Source: Hyphomonas chukchiensis
Lineage (GTDB): Bacteria; Pseudomonadota; Alphaproteobacteria; Caulobacterales; Hyphomonadaceae
Direction: 5' to 3'
NCBI RefSeq assembly: GCF_000682695.1
Contig: NZ_AWFG01000074.1
Span: 124,001 to 188,000, forward strand
DNA: 64,000 nt
The notes beneath the pieces are model-generated. The model saw only the letters and a list, made by a program, of their open reading frames with translations, was not told the DNA's origin and ran no database searches. Shown in pieces: positions 45,063-54,320 of this stretch. The position numbers were made by a program, and so were the translations under genes. Numbering within the stretch: position 1 is the stretch's first letter; the number at the start of each line of letters is the position of its first letter.

Positions 45063-46094
45063 ATGGTCGATATAGAGCGAAAGACACGCGTCCTGGAAGG
45101 CATCTCAGTGGATGCCATTCCATATGAAAGGCTCATGCGTGAAGAGCAGCCTACAATACTGAAAGGTGTTGCCAGAGACTGGCCGCTGACCATCAAGGGC
45201 ATTGAATCACCTGAAGCAGCCATGGACTATATTTCAGGGTTCTATCAAGGTCGGCCGGTTGTCGGATATACGTGCGCTCCGCACCTGAACGGGCGGTATT
45301 TCTATAATGACGATATCTCCGGATTGAACTTCCAGCGCCAACGCGTTCCGCTGGGTGACTTCCTTGATCTTATGCGAAATGAATTGGGGCGGCCTGATTC
45401 CCCCTCGTATTATATCGGATCAACGGATGCTGATTTGTATTTTCCCGGCTTTCGTGACGATAATAATCTGATCCTGAATCACCCCATGTTCGAACACAAC
45501 TCACCCATCGTGAGTCTCTGGATCGGTAATCGCACGACCGCCACGGCGCACTATGACATGTCCAATAATATCGCCTGCTGCATCGTGGGCACGAGACGGT
45601 TCACGCTTTTTCCGCCGGAACAGATCGCCAATCTCTATCCAGGACCATTGGAGCCCACGCCTGGTGGACAGGTCGTCAGCATGGTTGATTTCCAGAACCC
45701 CGATTTTGAGCAACACCCGCGATTTAAAGAGGCCCTGGAGGCCGCAGAGGTGGCTGAACTTGAGCCGGGTGACGCGCTTTTCTACCCTGCCCTCTGGTGG
45801 CATCATGTCGAGGCGCTGAGCGACTTCAATACGCTGGTGAATTACTGGTGGAATACATCGCCGGGATATATCGACACTCCCCAGAATACCCTTCTTCACG
45901 GCCTGCTCAGTTTGCGCGATCGCCCTGAACAGGAGAAGCGCGCGTGGAAGGCGCTCTTTGATTATTACGTATTCGGACCCGCTGAAATTCCGGGAGCCCA
46001 TCTGCCAGAACATGCCAAAGGTGACCTGGCACCGATGGATGAGCCTCGTGCGCGCCGGCTGCGGGCGAAATTGCTTCAACGTCTGAACCGTTGA
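45063..46094 (+). CDS. Cupin_8/JmjC-like Fe(II)/2-oxoglutarate dioxygenase-type protein
   Basis: The 343-aa protein has the cupin_8 layout: an N-terminal REEQPTILKGVARDWP segment, SLWIGNRTTATAHYDMSNNIACCIVG with the HxD metal pair (His163, Asp165), RRFTLFPPEQ, and the distal metal His in YPALWWHHVEAL (His247 or His248). Such proteins hydroxylate amino-acid side chains of proteins or small molecules. The start ATG has no strong ribosome-binding site, and translation may be coupled to sapC. It lies between sapC and the halogenase-like gene, suggesting a shared, probably protein-modifying, task that is not known. Cytoplasmic by absence of a signal. Confidence 0.86.
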   Translation: MVDIERKTRVLEGISVDAIPYERLMREEQPTILKGVARDWPLTIKGIESPEAAMDYISGFYQGRPVVGYTCAPHLNGRYFYNDDISGLNFQRQRVPLGDFLDLMRNELGRPDSPSYYIGSTDADLYFPGFRDDNNLILNHPMFEHNSPIVSLWIGNRTTATAHYDMSNNIACCIVGTRRFTLFPPEQIANLYPGPLEPTPGGQVVSMVDFQNPDFEQHPRFKEALEAAEVAELEPGDALFYPALWWHHVEALSDFNTLVNYWWNTSPGYIDTPQNTLLHGLLSLRDRPEQEKRAWKALFDYYVFGPAEIPGAHLPEHAKGDLAPMDEPRARRLRAKLLQRLNR

Positions 46095-46117
46095 CCAGAT
46101 CTGACAGGGAGACATAC

Positions 46118-47611
46118 GTGGACGGACAGACTGTAAAGAAAGTGGTTATTGCAGGTGGCGGCACAGCAGGCTGGATCGTGGCAGCCGCCCTATCACGTCA
46201 GCTTGGCCCCCTCATCGACATTACGCTTGTAGAGTCAGACGAGATCGGGACGGTTGGCGTGGGTGAAGCAACCATTCCGACACACCGCATATTTCACCAT
46301 CTTCTTGGCGTGGACGAGCGAGCCTTCATGCGCGCCACAAAAGCGACGTTCAAGCTCGGCATCGCATTCGAGAACTGGGGCCAGATTGGTGACCGCTATA
46401 TCCACTCGTTCGGCGTCGTCGGGAAGTCGACATGGATGGCGGACTTTCATCACATCTGGATGCAGGCCCGGGAGATGGGCCTGGCGAGCGAACTTGGAGA
46501 TTATTGTTTCGAACTTAAAGCCGCAGAGGCCAACAAGTTCGCGACCTCCGACACATCGCAGATCAATTATGCCTATCATCTCGATGCGAGCCTCTATGCG
46601 GGGTTTCTGCGCCAATTTGCGGAATCCTTTGGCGCTCGCCGCGTCGAGGGCCTGATTGAAGCCGTCGAGCAGAACCCGGAAACAGGTTTCATTACAGTGC
46701 TCGTGCTCAAATCTGGCGAACGTATTGAAGGCGACTTGTTTATCGACTGCACGGGCTTCCGGGCGCTTCTGATAGATAAAACCTTGAACACCGGATTTAC
46801 GGACTGGTCTCACTGGCTGCCGACAGATCGCGCGATCGCCGTGCAAACCAAGGCGACGGGACCAGCCCTGCCCTATACCCGCGCCATCGCACATGATGCT
46901 GGCTGGCGTTGGAAAATCCCGCTTCAACACCGTGTCGGAAATGGTCTCGTGTATTCCAGCGCCCATCTGTCGGATGATGAGGCCCGCTCACGCCTGCTGG
47001 CAGAGATTGATGGCGAACCGCTCACGGATCCCCGTATCATCCGGTATCGAACCGGCCGCCGCGAGAAAGTCTGGGTCAAGAATTGCATATCGATCGGGCT
47101 TTCGAGTGGCTTTGTCGAGCCACTTGAGTCGACCTCGATTCATCTGATCCAGATTTATGCCTCGCGGCTGGTCCAGATGTTCCCGTTCAATGGATTCAGC
47201 GACGCGCTGGCGACGCGGTTCAATGACATGGCACGAGTGGAGCTAGAACGAATACGCGACTTCATCGTTCTGCACTATAAGCTGACCGAGCGCACGGACA
47301 GTGACTTCTGGAAAATGATGGGCGCCATGAACATACCGGACACCTTGCGCAACCGGATTGACCTCTTCCGCGATACCGGACTGGCCTACCAGGAAAAAGC
47401 CGAACTCTTCCAGGTGGATTCCTGGCTGCAGGTGATGATGGGGCAGCGACTGCACCCACAGGGACGCCACCACCTCGGTCGTCTGATGTCAGAAGACCAA
47501 ATCAAAATGGCGCTCAATGGCCTGCGTACGAACATTGCCAATGCAGTTGCCCGATTGCCGGTTCATCAGGATTTCCTCGACCAGTATATGCGTGAGCCTG
47601 AGTTGTCCTGA
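46118..47611 (+). CDS. Tryptophan halogenase-family flavoprotein
   Basis: The product is 497 aa from the GTG at 46118, with AGGGAGA 5 nt upstream; a TTG nine codons earlier has no such site. The flavin-dependent halogenase signatures are intact: GGGTAGW (13-19), VGVGEATIP, the catalytic-type Lys79 (ATFKLGIAFENW), WRWKIP (263-268) and VEPLEST with Glu337. It would need FADH2 from a separate reductase, and none is nearby. No tryptophan or natural-product biosynthesis gene surrounds it. The association with a TBDR, SapC and a cupin is shared by a large, poorly understood branch of the family, some members of which are reported to halogenate free indoles. The native substrate here is unknown. Confidence 0.9.
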   Translation: MDGQTVKKVVIAGGGTAGWIVAAALSRQLGPLIDITLVESDEIGTVGVGEATIPTHRIFHHLLGVDERAFMRATKATFKLGIAFENWGQIGDRYIHSFGVVGKSTWMADFHHIWMQAREMGLASELGDYCFELKAAEANKFATSDTSQINYAYHLDASLYAGFLRQFAESFGARRVEGLIEAVEQNPETGFITVLVLKSGERIEGDLFIDCTGFRALLIDKTLNTGFTDWSHWLPTDRAIAVQTKATGPALPYTRAIAHDAGWRWKIPLQHRVGNGLVYSSAHLSDDEARSRLLAEIDGEPLTDPRIIRYRTGRREKVWVKNCISIGLSSGFVEPLESTSIHLIQIYASRLVQMFPFNGFSDALATRFNDMARVELERIRDFIVLHYKLTERTDSDFWKMMGAMNIPDTLRNRIDLFRDTGLAYQEKAELFQVDSWLQVMMGQRLHPQGRHHLGRLMSEDQIKMALNGLRTNIANAVARLPVHQDFLDQYMREPELS

Positions 47612-47685
47612 AATTGTGGGTGGTGCGATGGCAACTGAAGCAGGCGCATGGCCCGCCCCAGTTGCGACATCATATGCTCGCGCGT

Positions 47686-50649
47686 CTAGTGTTCCGACCA
47701 GACGACTTCGCCGTTCTTGATCACGGTGTCGACCGTGGACACGTTGGAGATGTTCGCGAGCGGATCGGCATCGAGGATTGCAATGTCAGCGAGATGGCCC
47801 GGCTCGATGGAGCCGATGAAATCCCCGACGCCAATGGCAACCGCAGCCTCACTCGTTGCCGTTCGTATGACCTTTGCTGGCGTGAGTCCGGCTTCGGCAT
47901 AGATCTCCAGCTCCTTGTGGAGGGAGGCGCCATAAGGGATGAAGGGCGAGTCCGTGCCGGCGACGATACGGCCGCCATTGTCGACAATACGCTTCAGCGT
48001 CGCTTCCATCTTGTCGGTATTGGTCGTGCCATAGCGCGTCATCAGGGCGAGTGTTGGCGTGACGACAAGGCCTGATTCCGAGATGAGGGCGATGACGTCC
48101 TGATAGGTGTTGCTGAGCGCGGAAATCTTGAGCGAATAGCCACGACGACTGGTCGCGCCGAAATGCTCCATCTGGTCGATGCCGTTGGCGACCGCCGGAT
48201 AAAGCTCGTGCGACGAAACCGGGATGCCGCTTTCATGCGCCAGTTCGATCGTGCGGTTCTGAACGGTGTAGTTCTGGCGAACATAGCTCTTGTACATATT
48301 AAGCTTGAGTTCGGTCGACAGGCGCATGGAGTCTTCCGCGCGCTCAACCGTTCCAACCGTTTCCGAGACGCCGTAGGAGACGCGCGCGCCTTCGTTCAGC
48401 GGACCTGCGGTGAACACGCGAGGCGCAGGACGCTTGCCCGCGTCAGAGGCCTCGCGACGCTCCACCGCATGATAGGGATCGTCGCCCGTTTCACGAACGG
48501 TGGTGATGCCGTGACTGAACCAGATGTCGCCGAGCGGGACGCCCTGGCTCGTGGACTGGTGGGTATGGCTCTCGATGAGACCGGGGATGACATATTTGTC
48601 GGACGCATCGATCAGGGTGCCTTCGACGGGCCCCTCCCCGGCCGGATGGACAGCAGTGATCACACCCTTCTCAACAACGATATCGACATTCTCGACATAG
48701 GCGTCGCCGAGGCCGTCAAACATGTGGCCAGCACGAATGGTGAGGCTTTCGTCCGGCATGTCGCGCACCCATTTGGGCTTGATGTCCAGCGTGCGTGTCT
48801 CGCCGCTGGCGCGGTCATACAGCATGATGTCCTTGCCATCGATGTAGATCAGCTTGCTGGCGTCGGCCGACCATGTCGGGTTTTCGCCCGCCTTGGCAAT
48901 CTCCACGGCTTGACCGAAGACGCCCTCGGACGTCATGGGCATCATGTAGAGTGCACCATCGACCCGGTAGACGACCGTGCCGTCGCTGCTCCAGGCTGGC
49001 CTGTTCCACTGGCGACGACCGAGCGATTTGACCTCGCCGACCGGAAGGATCCAGGACTTCTCGCCCTCGCCCGATGACGGCATCATGTAGAAGGCATTGT
49101 ATCCCTCGCGGAACCGGTTCGTGACCGGTCGGCGCGCGACCACGATTATGGACTTGCCGTCGGCCGACCATGCCGGCGCGCTCGGTCCGAAGATCGGATC
49201 GGACAGTACGGTCTCCTCACCTGTCGCGACATCGATGACATTGACCGTGCTGCCGAGGAAGACGGTTGTGAGGGCATCAGCGAGATAAGCGATACGTGTG
49301 CCGTCAGGTGACCAGATGGCAGAGTTCGCTGGCTTGGGATCATCGGTGAGCTGGGTGAGCACGCCGCTGGCGAGGTCCATCAGCCAGATATCCGTCTTGC
49401 CACCACGATCGGTCGAGAAAGCCAGCTTGCTGCCATCTGGCGACCAGCTGGGGGACAGATCGACAAACGCGTCATCGGTCAGTTGCGTGGTTTCGCCTGT
49501 AGCGAGGTCCGCTATCCAGATATCGCCAAGCGCCGCGAAGGCGGCCTTGGTGCCGTCTGGCGAGAGGATCGGGTCGATCACGCCGAGCGCCGGTTGCGGT
49601 GCTTCGGACGTGAGGTCGTAGATCCGACGCTTGTATGGCGTGCGGTCGAGTGCAACGTGCGCTGCGAACGGAATGGATGTGGTGGTCGCGCCATCGACGG
49701 AGATCGTGTGGACGCCGCCATCAGCGGTGTACATCACATCGCCAGCTGGAGTGATACTGGGGCGGAACGGAAAGACATCTGAGCCATCGACGAGGCGCGT
49801 CACCGGGCTGCCATCAACCGGCACGCTGACCAGAAGGCCATTGTCGCCGATGATGCCAGCGACATAGAGGGTGTCACCGGACGGCGCCCAGACAGGCGCA
49901 CCGAGCGTGTTGGCGGCGAACAGGACCTTTGGCGCGTCCTTACCAGCCGTATCGCGAATGACGAGTGCGTCGCGCTCGCCATCGATGACCATGACGATGT
50001 GCGAGCCATCCGGAGAAAGGATCGGATAGACAGCATTGCCGGCGCCGCGGAAATAGGGTGTCAGCGGGGTTTCATAGCCGGTCTCGTCAGCGGAGGTGAG
50101 CTCCTTTGTGGCGCCACTTGCGCGATCGATCGACCAGACCTGATAGCCATCGTCCTGATCGCTGGAATAGAGGATGGAGGCCCCATCGGGCGTGTAGGAC
50201 GGATAGCGCGCGTCGCTGGCAATATCGGAGAGCTGCGTCAGGTCCGATCCGTCAGGCTTCACGGTCCAGATCGAGAATGTGTTGTCGGGGAATGCGTAAA
50301 AGGCGATCTCGGAACCGTCAGGTGACCAGACTGGCTCCTGCGCATCGAGCGCAGGCGAGGTGAGCGCTGTGGCGTCACCGCCTTCGGCCGGTATGGACCA
50401 GAGAACACCTTGAAGCGCCAGGATGATCGTCTTGCCGTCAGGTGACAGGGCAGCGGCCATGTTGGTGCCTTCGGTCATCGTCACGTCAATGATGACGCGC
50501 GCCTCAGGGGCATTGGTGACAACCGGCTCGTCGGACTTTGGCGAGGTGTCCAGCTGCGCAGGCGATTGAGTCGTCGTCGCGCATCCCGCTAGAGCAATAG
50601 CTGAGATGGCGGAAAGCAGCGATGCTCTGAGAGAGCGAGTATGGGCCAA
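47686..50649 (-). CDS. TolB-like beta-propeller fused to amidohydrolase, exported lipoprotein
   Basis: The 987-aa protein starts with TTG at 50647-50649, 7 nt after GGAGG. A lipobox LAGC (Cys22) anchors it. Residues about 45-600 hold repeated TolB/WD40-like blades of the form WSPDGSxIAF (e.g. PVWSPDGSEIAFYAF, PSWSPDGSKLAFSTDRGGKTDIWLMDLASG). Residues about 640-987 form an amidohydrolase barrel with VIPGLIESHTHQS (HxH), VSSHELYP, GTDSPFIPYG and GHLADIAILDADPL. Such fusions are thought to act as periplasmic peptidase- or imidazolonepropionase-like hydrolases, with the propeller restricting access. It follows the TBDR at 50750 on the same strand, though a terminator separates them. Confidence 0.88.
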   Translation of the reverse strand: MAHTRSLRASLLSAISAIALAGCATTTQSPAQLDTSPKSDEPVVTNAPEARVIIDVTMTEGTNMAAALSPDGKTIILALQGVLWSIPAEGGDATALTSPALDAQEPVWSPDGSEIAFYAFPDNTFSIWTVKPDGSDLTQLSDIASDARYPSYTPDGASILYSSDQDDGYQVWSIDRASGATKELTSADETGYETPLTPYFRGAGNAVYPILSPDGSHIVMVIDGERDALVIRDTAGKDAPKVLFAANTLGAPVWAPSGDTLYVAGIIGDNGLLVSVPVDGSPVTRLVDGSDVFPFRPSITPAGDVMYTADGGVHTISVDGATTTSIPFAAHVALDRTPYKRRIYDLTSEAPQPALGVIDPILSPDGTKAAFAALGDIWIADLATGETTQLTDDAFVDLSPSWSPDGSKLAFSTDRGGKTDIWLMDLASGVLTQLTDDPKPANSAIWSPDGTRIAYLADALTTVFLGSTVNVIDVATGEETVLSDPIFGPSAPAWSADGKSIIVVARRPVTNRFREGYNAFYMMPSSGEGEKSWILPVGEVKSLGRRQWNRPAWSSDGTVVYRVDGALYMMPMTSEGVFGQAVEIAKAGENPTWSADASKLIYIDGKDIMLYDRASGETRTLDIKPKWVRDMPDESLTIRAGHMFDGLGDAYVENVDIVVEKGVITAVHPAGEGPVEGTLIDASDKYVIPGLIESHTHQSTSQGVPLGDIWFSHGITTVRETGDDPYHAVERREASDAGKRPAPRVFTAGPLNEGARVSYGVSETVGTVERAEDSMRLSTELKLNMYKSYVRQNYTVQNRTIELAHESGIPVSSHELYPAVANGIDQMEHFGATSRRGYSLKISALSNTYQDVIALISESGLVVTPTLALMTRYGTTNTDKMEATLKRIVDNGGRIVAGTDSPFIPYGASLHKELEIYAEAGLTPAKVIRTATSEAAVAIGVGDFIGSIEPGHLADIAILDADPLANISNVSTVDTVIKNGEVVWSEH

Positions 50650-50707
50650 GGCAGGACCTCCGGATTATAAAAAATGATGCGGCGTCACTAATGTGACTAA
50701 AGAAAAA

Positions 50708-50737
50708 ATGCCCGCCGACAAGAGTGCCGGCGGGCAT
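50708..50737 (-). terminator. Rho-independent terminator after the peptide-module TonB receptor
   Basis: ATGCCCGCCG and CGGCGGGCAT form a 10-bp stem. On the minus strand it is followed by a run of six T (50702-50707). It lies 13 nt after the receptor stop and before the propeller-amidohydrolase gene, so the latter has reduced or separate transcription. Confidence 0.82.
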
Positions 50738-50749
50738 TGGGCAAATCCT

Positions 50750-53700
50750 CTAGAAGGATTTCTTGACGTTCACATACCAGTAGCGTGGAAGCGGCTGGTA
50801 CAGCGATGAGAGGTAGCCATAGGTGTCGGCCAGTGGCGGATCCTCGTTGAAGGCGTTCCGCACGCCGACCCGGATGGCTGTTCCGTTCGTAAAGCCGTCA
50901 TTCTCGACGGTGTACTGGCCGTAGAAATTCCAGGTCGTCTGGTCCTCGATGGGCCATGGGCCGTAGTCCGTGCTGGAGACGCTCGTGCTGTAGACGTCAC
51001 CGGTGTACTGCGAGAACGCCCCGACTTTCCAGTTGGCCCACTCATAGGATGCAGACATGGAATACTTCCATTCCGGACGGCCACCTTCCTTGATGAGGCT
51101 GCCGCCACCGGTCACAGTCACATACGAATTCAGCGTACCGTCATCGAGAGCGGCCTGAATCGCCGCAGCTTCTTCCGTCGGGCTCTGATAGTAGGTGTCG
51201 AGGTAGGTTGCGTTGACGTTCAGCGACAGCTCGCCCGGGCCAACTTTCACATCCCAGAATGCACCATAGTCGATGCCCTGCACCTTGAGCGGGGACTGGT
51301 TTGTGAACTTCGCGATGACGTTCAGGACGTCGCCGACTGGCTCAAGGCCCGTGCCCGCAAATTCGGCCACTTGCTGCGGTGTTGGATCCATGCGGATCAC
51401 GTTCGGGTTTGAACTGCCCTGCAGGCGCAACAGGTAGTCATACGTAAGTGCCACAGAGTCGTTCAGAAGGCCGATAGGGTTCTTCTGCTCAATGCTCCAG
51501 ACGTCAGTCGTGAAAGTCAGGTGACCGAAGGCTTCCGGCAGGAACTGCGGTTCGAAGACCACGCCATAGGACGAGCTTTCAGACTCTTCAGGCTCCAGCT
51601 CGGAGTTACCCGATCGAAGGCTGGCCACCGTAACGGACAGCGTGGAGCAGTTGGAGTAGTCTGAGATCCGGCCCTGACGATCAGCAGCTTCACACTGGAT
51701 GTAGTCAGGATAGCCGTTCACGCGTTCCAGAAGCGGCGTGTTGACCACTTCAAGGTTCGGCGCTTTGAAGCCTTCCGACCAGGAGCCCCGGAACCGCAGG
51801 CCGTCAATGACGTCCCAGGAAGCCGCGACCTTTGGTTTCGATACGGAGCCGACATCCGAATAGTCTTCGTAACGGGCTGCAAGCTGAAGCTCGATGGATT
51901 TCGCCAGAGGGATCTTCATCTCTTCCGAGATCAAAGGCACAGCCAGTTCGAGATAAGCTGAAGAGACATTGCGGCTGCCCTTAACATCAGGCGACGGGCT
52001 ATGGCCCATCAGACTGGAGTCGGACACCAGGTCCCCGGTGATCTGATCATAGTAAGGAAGCGAACCATCCTGGTGTGGATCGCGATCATCATGATAGGTC
52101 TCACGACGGAACTCGAGGCCGCCCGCGATGCCGATATCACCAGCCCATATGGAAAGGAGGTCAGGTTTGGATACCTTGAAGTCTGCGAGAGACAGGGTCG
52201 TCTTGTTTTCGCGAACCTGAGTGATCATGAAGCTGTCAATTGTCTCCTGCGAATTGCAGGACGCACCAGGCAGGCTTGGGTTCAGGGGATCACCGCCACA
52301 GAACGGATTGTAGGCAGAGGCATCCGTACGGTTCAAGGCCTCCTGGAACAGACGGGAGTCAACGCCGTCTGCGGAATCCTTTACCTTCGCTTCGTTATAA
52401 AGAAGCGCCGAATCCCAGTTCCACCCAAAGGCATCGCCCTTGGCACCGACAAGGAAGCGATACTGGTCGTTTTTCACGTTCACGTCACGCGTGCCGACAT
52501 CCGTTAGGCGATAGGAAGCTATGCGAAGTGGCACACCTTCAGCTGGGACATTTGCACTCAGGCCGTCGATACGATTTGCAGAACCGACCGGACCCAGCGG
52601 GTTATAATATGCGTCCGCGGCGATATAAATCGGACCCGATCCGAGGCTGGCTGGCGCGCCGATAACCGCATCGGTTTCGGCGGTATATATACCGAGTTCA
52701 CCATAGATATTCAGGCTGTCGGAGACGTCATAGTTCGCGAAGCTGAAAAAGTTGATGCGGTCAACGGCTGGCAGCATTGTGAGGGTATCGAAGGTCGCCA
52801 GTTCATCATAGCGCATGTCGCGATAGGTTGCTGACGATGTACTACCCGGGCCGTAGCAGGTCTCGCTACCAGGAACCAGACAGCCTGCGCCGAACTGCGG
52901 CGCCTGAATGTGAAAGGCGCCTGCCGCATCGGTAAATGTCGATCCGTCTGCTGATATTGCCCCAATGGATGTGTCGACGGGAGCAAAATAACCCCACGGG
53001 CTGGATGTTGAGCGGTTGTCCCAGGCCACACCGGCCCAGTTTGTATCATCTGTCAAAGGCCGCATATCGGAGAGGCTGGTGTACTCCTGATCGGACCGCA
53101 GGAGCGATGACCGCGTCGTGCCACCGAGATAGACAGAGATATTGCCCTTACCGTTGTCAAAATCCGTTCCGTAGAGAACGTCACCGGTCAGTTCATCAAG
53201 ATTTGTGCCTTCGGCAACACCGTATTGCAGGTTCATGTCGAGGCCGACAAAGTCGGACCGCATGACGTTGTTCACAACACCAGCAACGGCGTCCGAACCG
53301 TAAATAGCGGCAGCACCGTCTTTCAGGACTTCAACTCTCGCCAGGCCCTGAACCGGAATGGCGTTGACGTTATATCCAAAAACCGGAGTCTGGTTGTCGG
53401 TTTGTGAGGTGGGGTGCACCACTGAACGCCGGCCGTTGATCAGGACGAGCGTGTTACCCTGTGCCAGTCCCCGCAGACTGACCGTGGATATGTCGCCCCT
53501 TGCAGCGTTGGAGTTGCCGCCCCCGAGATACGTTCCGTTGAAAGTGATATCACCGGCAGACGGCACGGTACGGAAGAGATCTTCCGCGGACACGGCCCCA
53601 GTCGCCTCGATGTCGTCTGGCGAGACGACCGTTACGGGGAGCGCACCGGAAACCTTGGCCCCCTGGATTTGCGACCCAAGCACGAGAACGGTATTGAGCT

Positions 53701-53836
53701 TCGCCTCTTTATCCCCAGACGGATCATCTGCCTCTTGGGCAAATGCCGAATGGGCAAGAAAGCCCGTCAACAGGGCGCACGTGGCGACCGAAATCCTACA
53801 ACGACGACCGAAATCGCTTTTACTCATTTGACTCAT
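50750..53836 (-). CDS. TonB-dependent outer-membrane receptor (peptide-like module)
   Basis: The product is 1028 aa from the ATG at 53834-53836, with AAGGGGCC upstream; a longer frame starts 23 codons earlier without support. A signal peptide ends at HSAFAQ. The TonB box reads NTVLVLGSQI and the plug has VSPDDIEATGAVSAEDLFRTVPSAG, STVSLRGLAQGNTLVLINGRR and LARVEVLKDGAAAIYGSDAVAGVVNNVM. The barrel ends YWYVNVKKSF. This plug variant differs clearly from the carbohydrate-type receptor at 41117. Being flanked by amidohydrolase and gamma-glutamyltransferase genes, import of peptides or gamma-glutamyl compounds is suggested, not shown. Confidence 0.93.
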   Translation of the reverse strand: MSQMSKSDFGRRCRISVATCALLTGFLAHSAFAQEADDPSGDKEAKLNTVLVLGSQIQGAKVSGALPVTVVSPDDIEATGAVSAEDLFRTVPSAGDITFNGTYLGGGNSNAARGDISTVSLRGLAQGNTLVLINGRRSVVHPTSQTDNQTPVFGYNVNAIPVQGLARVEVLKDGAAAIYGSDAVAGVVNNVMRSDFVGLDMNLQYGVAEGTNLDELTGDVLYGTDFDNGKGNISVYLGGTTRSSLLRSDQEYTSLSDMRPLTDDTNWAGVAWDNRSTSSPWGYFAPVDTSIGAISADGSTFTDAAGAFHIQAPQFGAGCLVPGSETCYGPGSTSSATYRDMRYDELATFDTLTMLPAVDRINFFSFANYDVSDSLNIYGELGIYTAETDAVIGAPASLGSGPIYIAADAYYNPLGPVGSANRIDGLSANVPAEGVPLRIASYRLTDVGTRDVNVKNDQYRFLVGAKGDAFGWNWDSALLYNEAKVKDSADGVDSRLFQEALNRTDASAYNPFCGGDPLNPSLPGASCNSQETIDSFMITQVRENKTTLSLADFKVSKPDLLSIWAGDIGIAGGLEFRRETYHDDRDPHQDGSLPYYDQITGDLVSDSSLMGHSPSPDVKGSRNVSSAYLELAVPLISEEMKIPLAKSIELQLAARYEDYSDVGSVSKPKVAASWDVIDGLRFRGSWSEGFKAPNLEVVNTPLLERVNGYPDYIQCEAADRQGRISDYSNCSTLSVTVASLRSGNSELEPEESESSSYGVVFEPQFLPEAFGHLTFTTDVWSIEQKNPIGLLNDSVALTYDYLLRLQGSSNPNVIRMDPTPQQVAEFAGTGLEPVGDVLNVIAKFTNQSPLKVQGIDYGAFWDVKVGPGELSLNVNATYLDTYYQSPTEEAAAIQAALDDGTLNSYVTVTGGGSLIKEGGRPEWKYSMSASYEWANWKVGAFSQYTGDVYSTSVSSTDYGPWPIEDQTTWNFYGQYTVENDGFTNGTAIRVGVRNAFNEDPPLADTYGYLSSLYQPLPRYWYVNVKKSF

Positions 53837-54320
53837 TTTAATTGGCCCCTTGCGCAATGAAAACGAGCGATCCCAAAGATTAGCCTCAGACAAATTCGGG
53901 CACATTTCTGCCGTCGTCGGCAGCCACTACTGAGCCGCCGCCAACGCACACACTTTCGTAAAAAAGGTACAGTCCCGAGGTCGCCTGAACACCGTTGTTC
54001 AACGCTCTTCTCTCAAGTGACAAACTCGTGACGCGGCGGACATTACAAATTGTTATTAGATTGGATAAATATATCAAATGCCCAGAAAGTGGGCTCATTC
54101 GAAAGCAAACGTGCAGTCACTACAGCAGCATTAGGCAGCGGCCCATATTCGCCATGTACAATTGTTGATCCCATTTGTCCATTTCCGACAAATGTTCTGG
54201 CGGCAGACACATTCCGGCTTTCCCGCGCGTTGATCTGCTTGAACATAGTCTCGCACCCGGCAAGTCATTCATATGCGCAGGCATCAGGTCCCTGCGCTTC
54301 CCATACATGGAGACAGCTGA
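53837..54320. other. 484-nt divergent region between TonB receptor and gamma-glutamyltransferase
   Basis: I see no convincing gene here; the open frames are short and lack ribosome-binding sites. It must hold the promoters for both flanking genes. The only notable structure is the inverted repeat at 54172-54194. Confidence 0.6.
54172..54194. promoter_or_regulatory. 8-bp inverted repeat, candidate operator upstream of gamma-glutamyltransferase
   Basis: CATTTGTC and GACAAATG are exact inverted repeats with a 7-nt spacer, 127 nt upstream of the gene at 54321. A protein-binding role is only a suggestion, since no copy was found elsewhere in the window. Confidence 0.3.

Noticed and set aside
46118-47611. 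Halogenase as part of an antibiotic biosynthesis cluster
   Set aside because: There are no peptide synthetase, polyketide synthase, tryptophan-modifying or flavin-reductase genes nearby. The neighbours are sugar-uptake and SapC/cupin genes.
47631-47665. GCAACTG/CAGTTGC repeat between convergent genes
   Set aside because: A 7-bp stem with a 21-nt loop is too weak to call a terminator.
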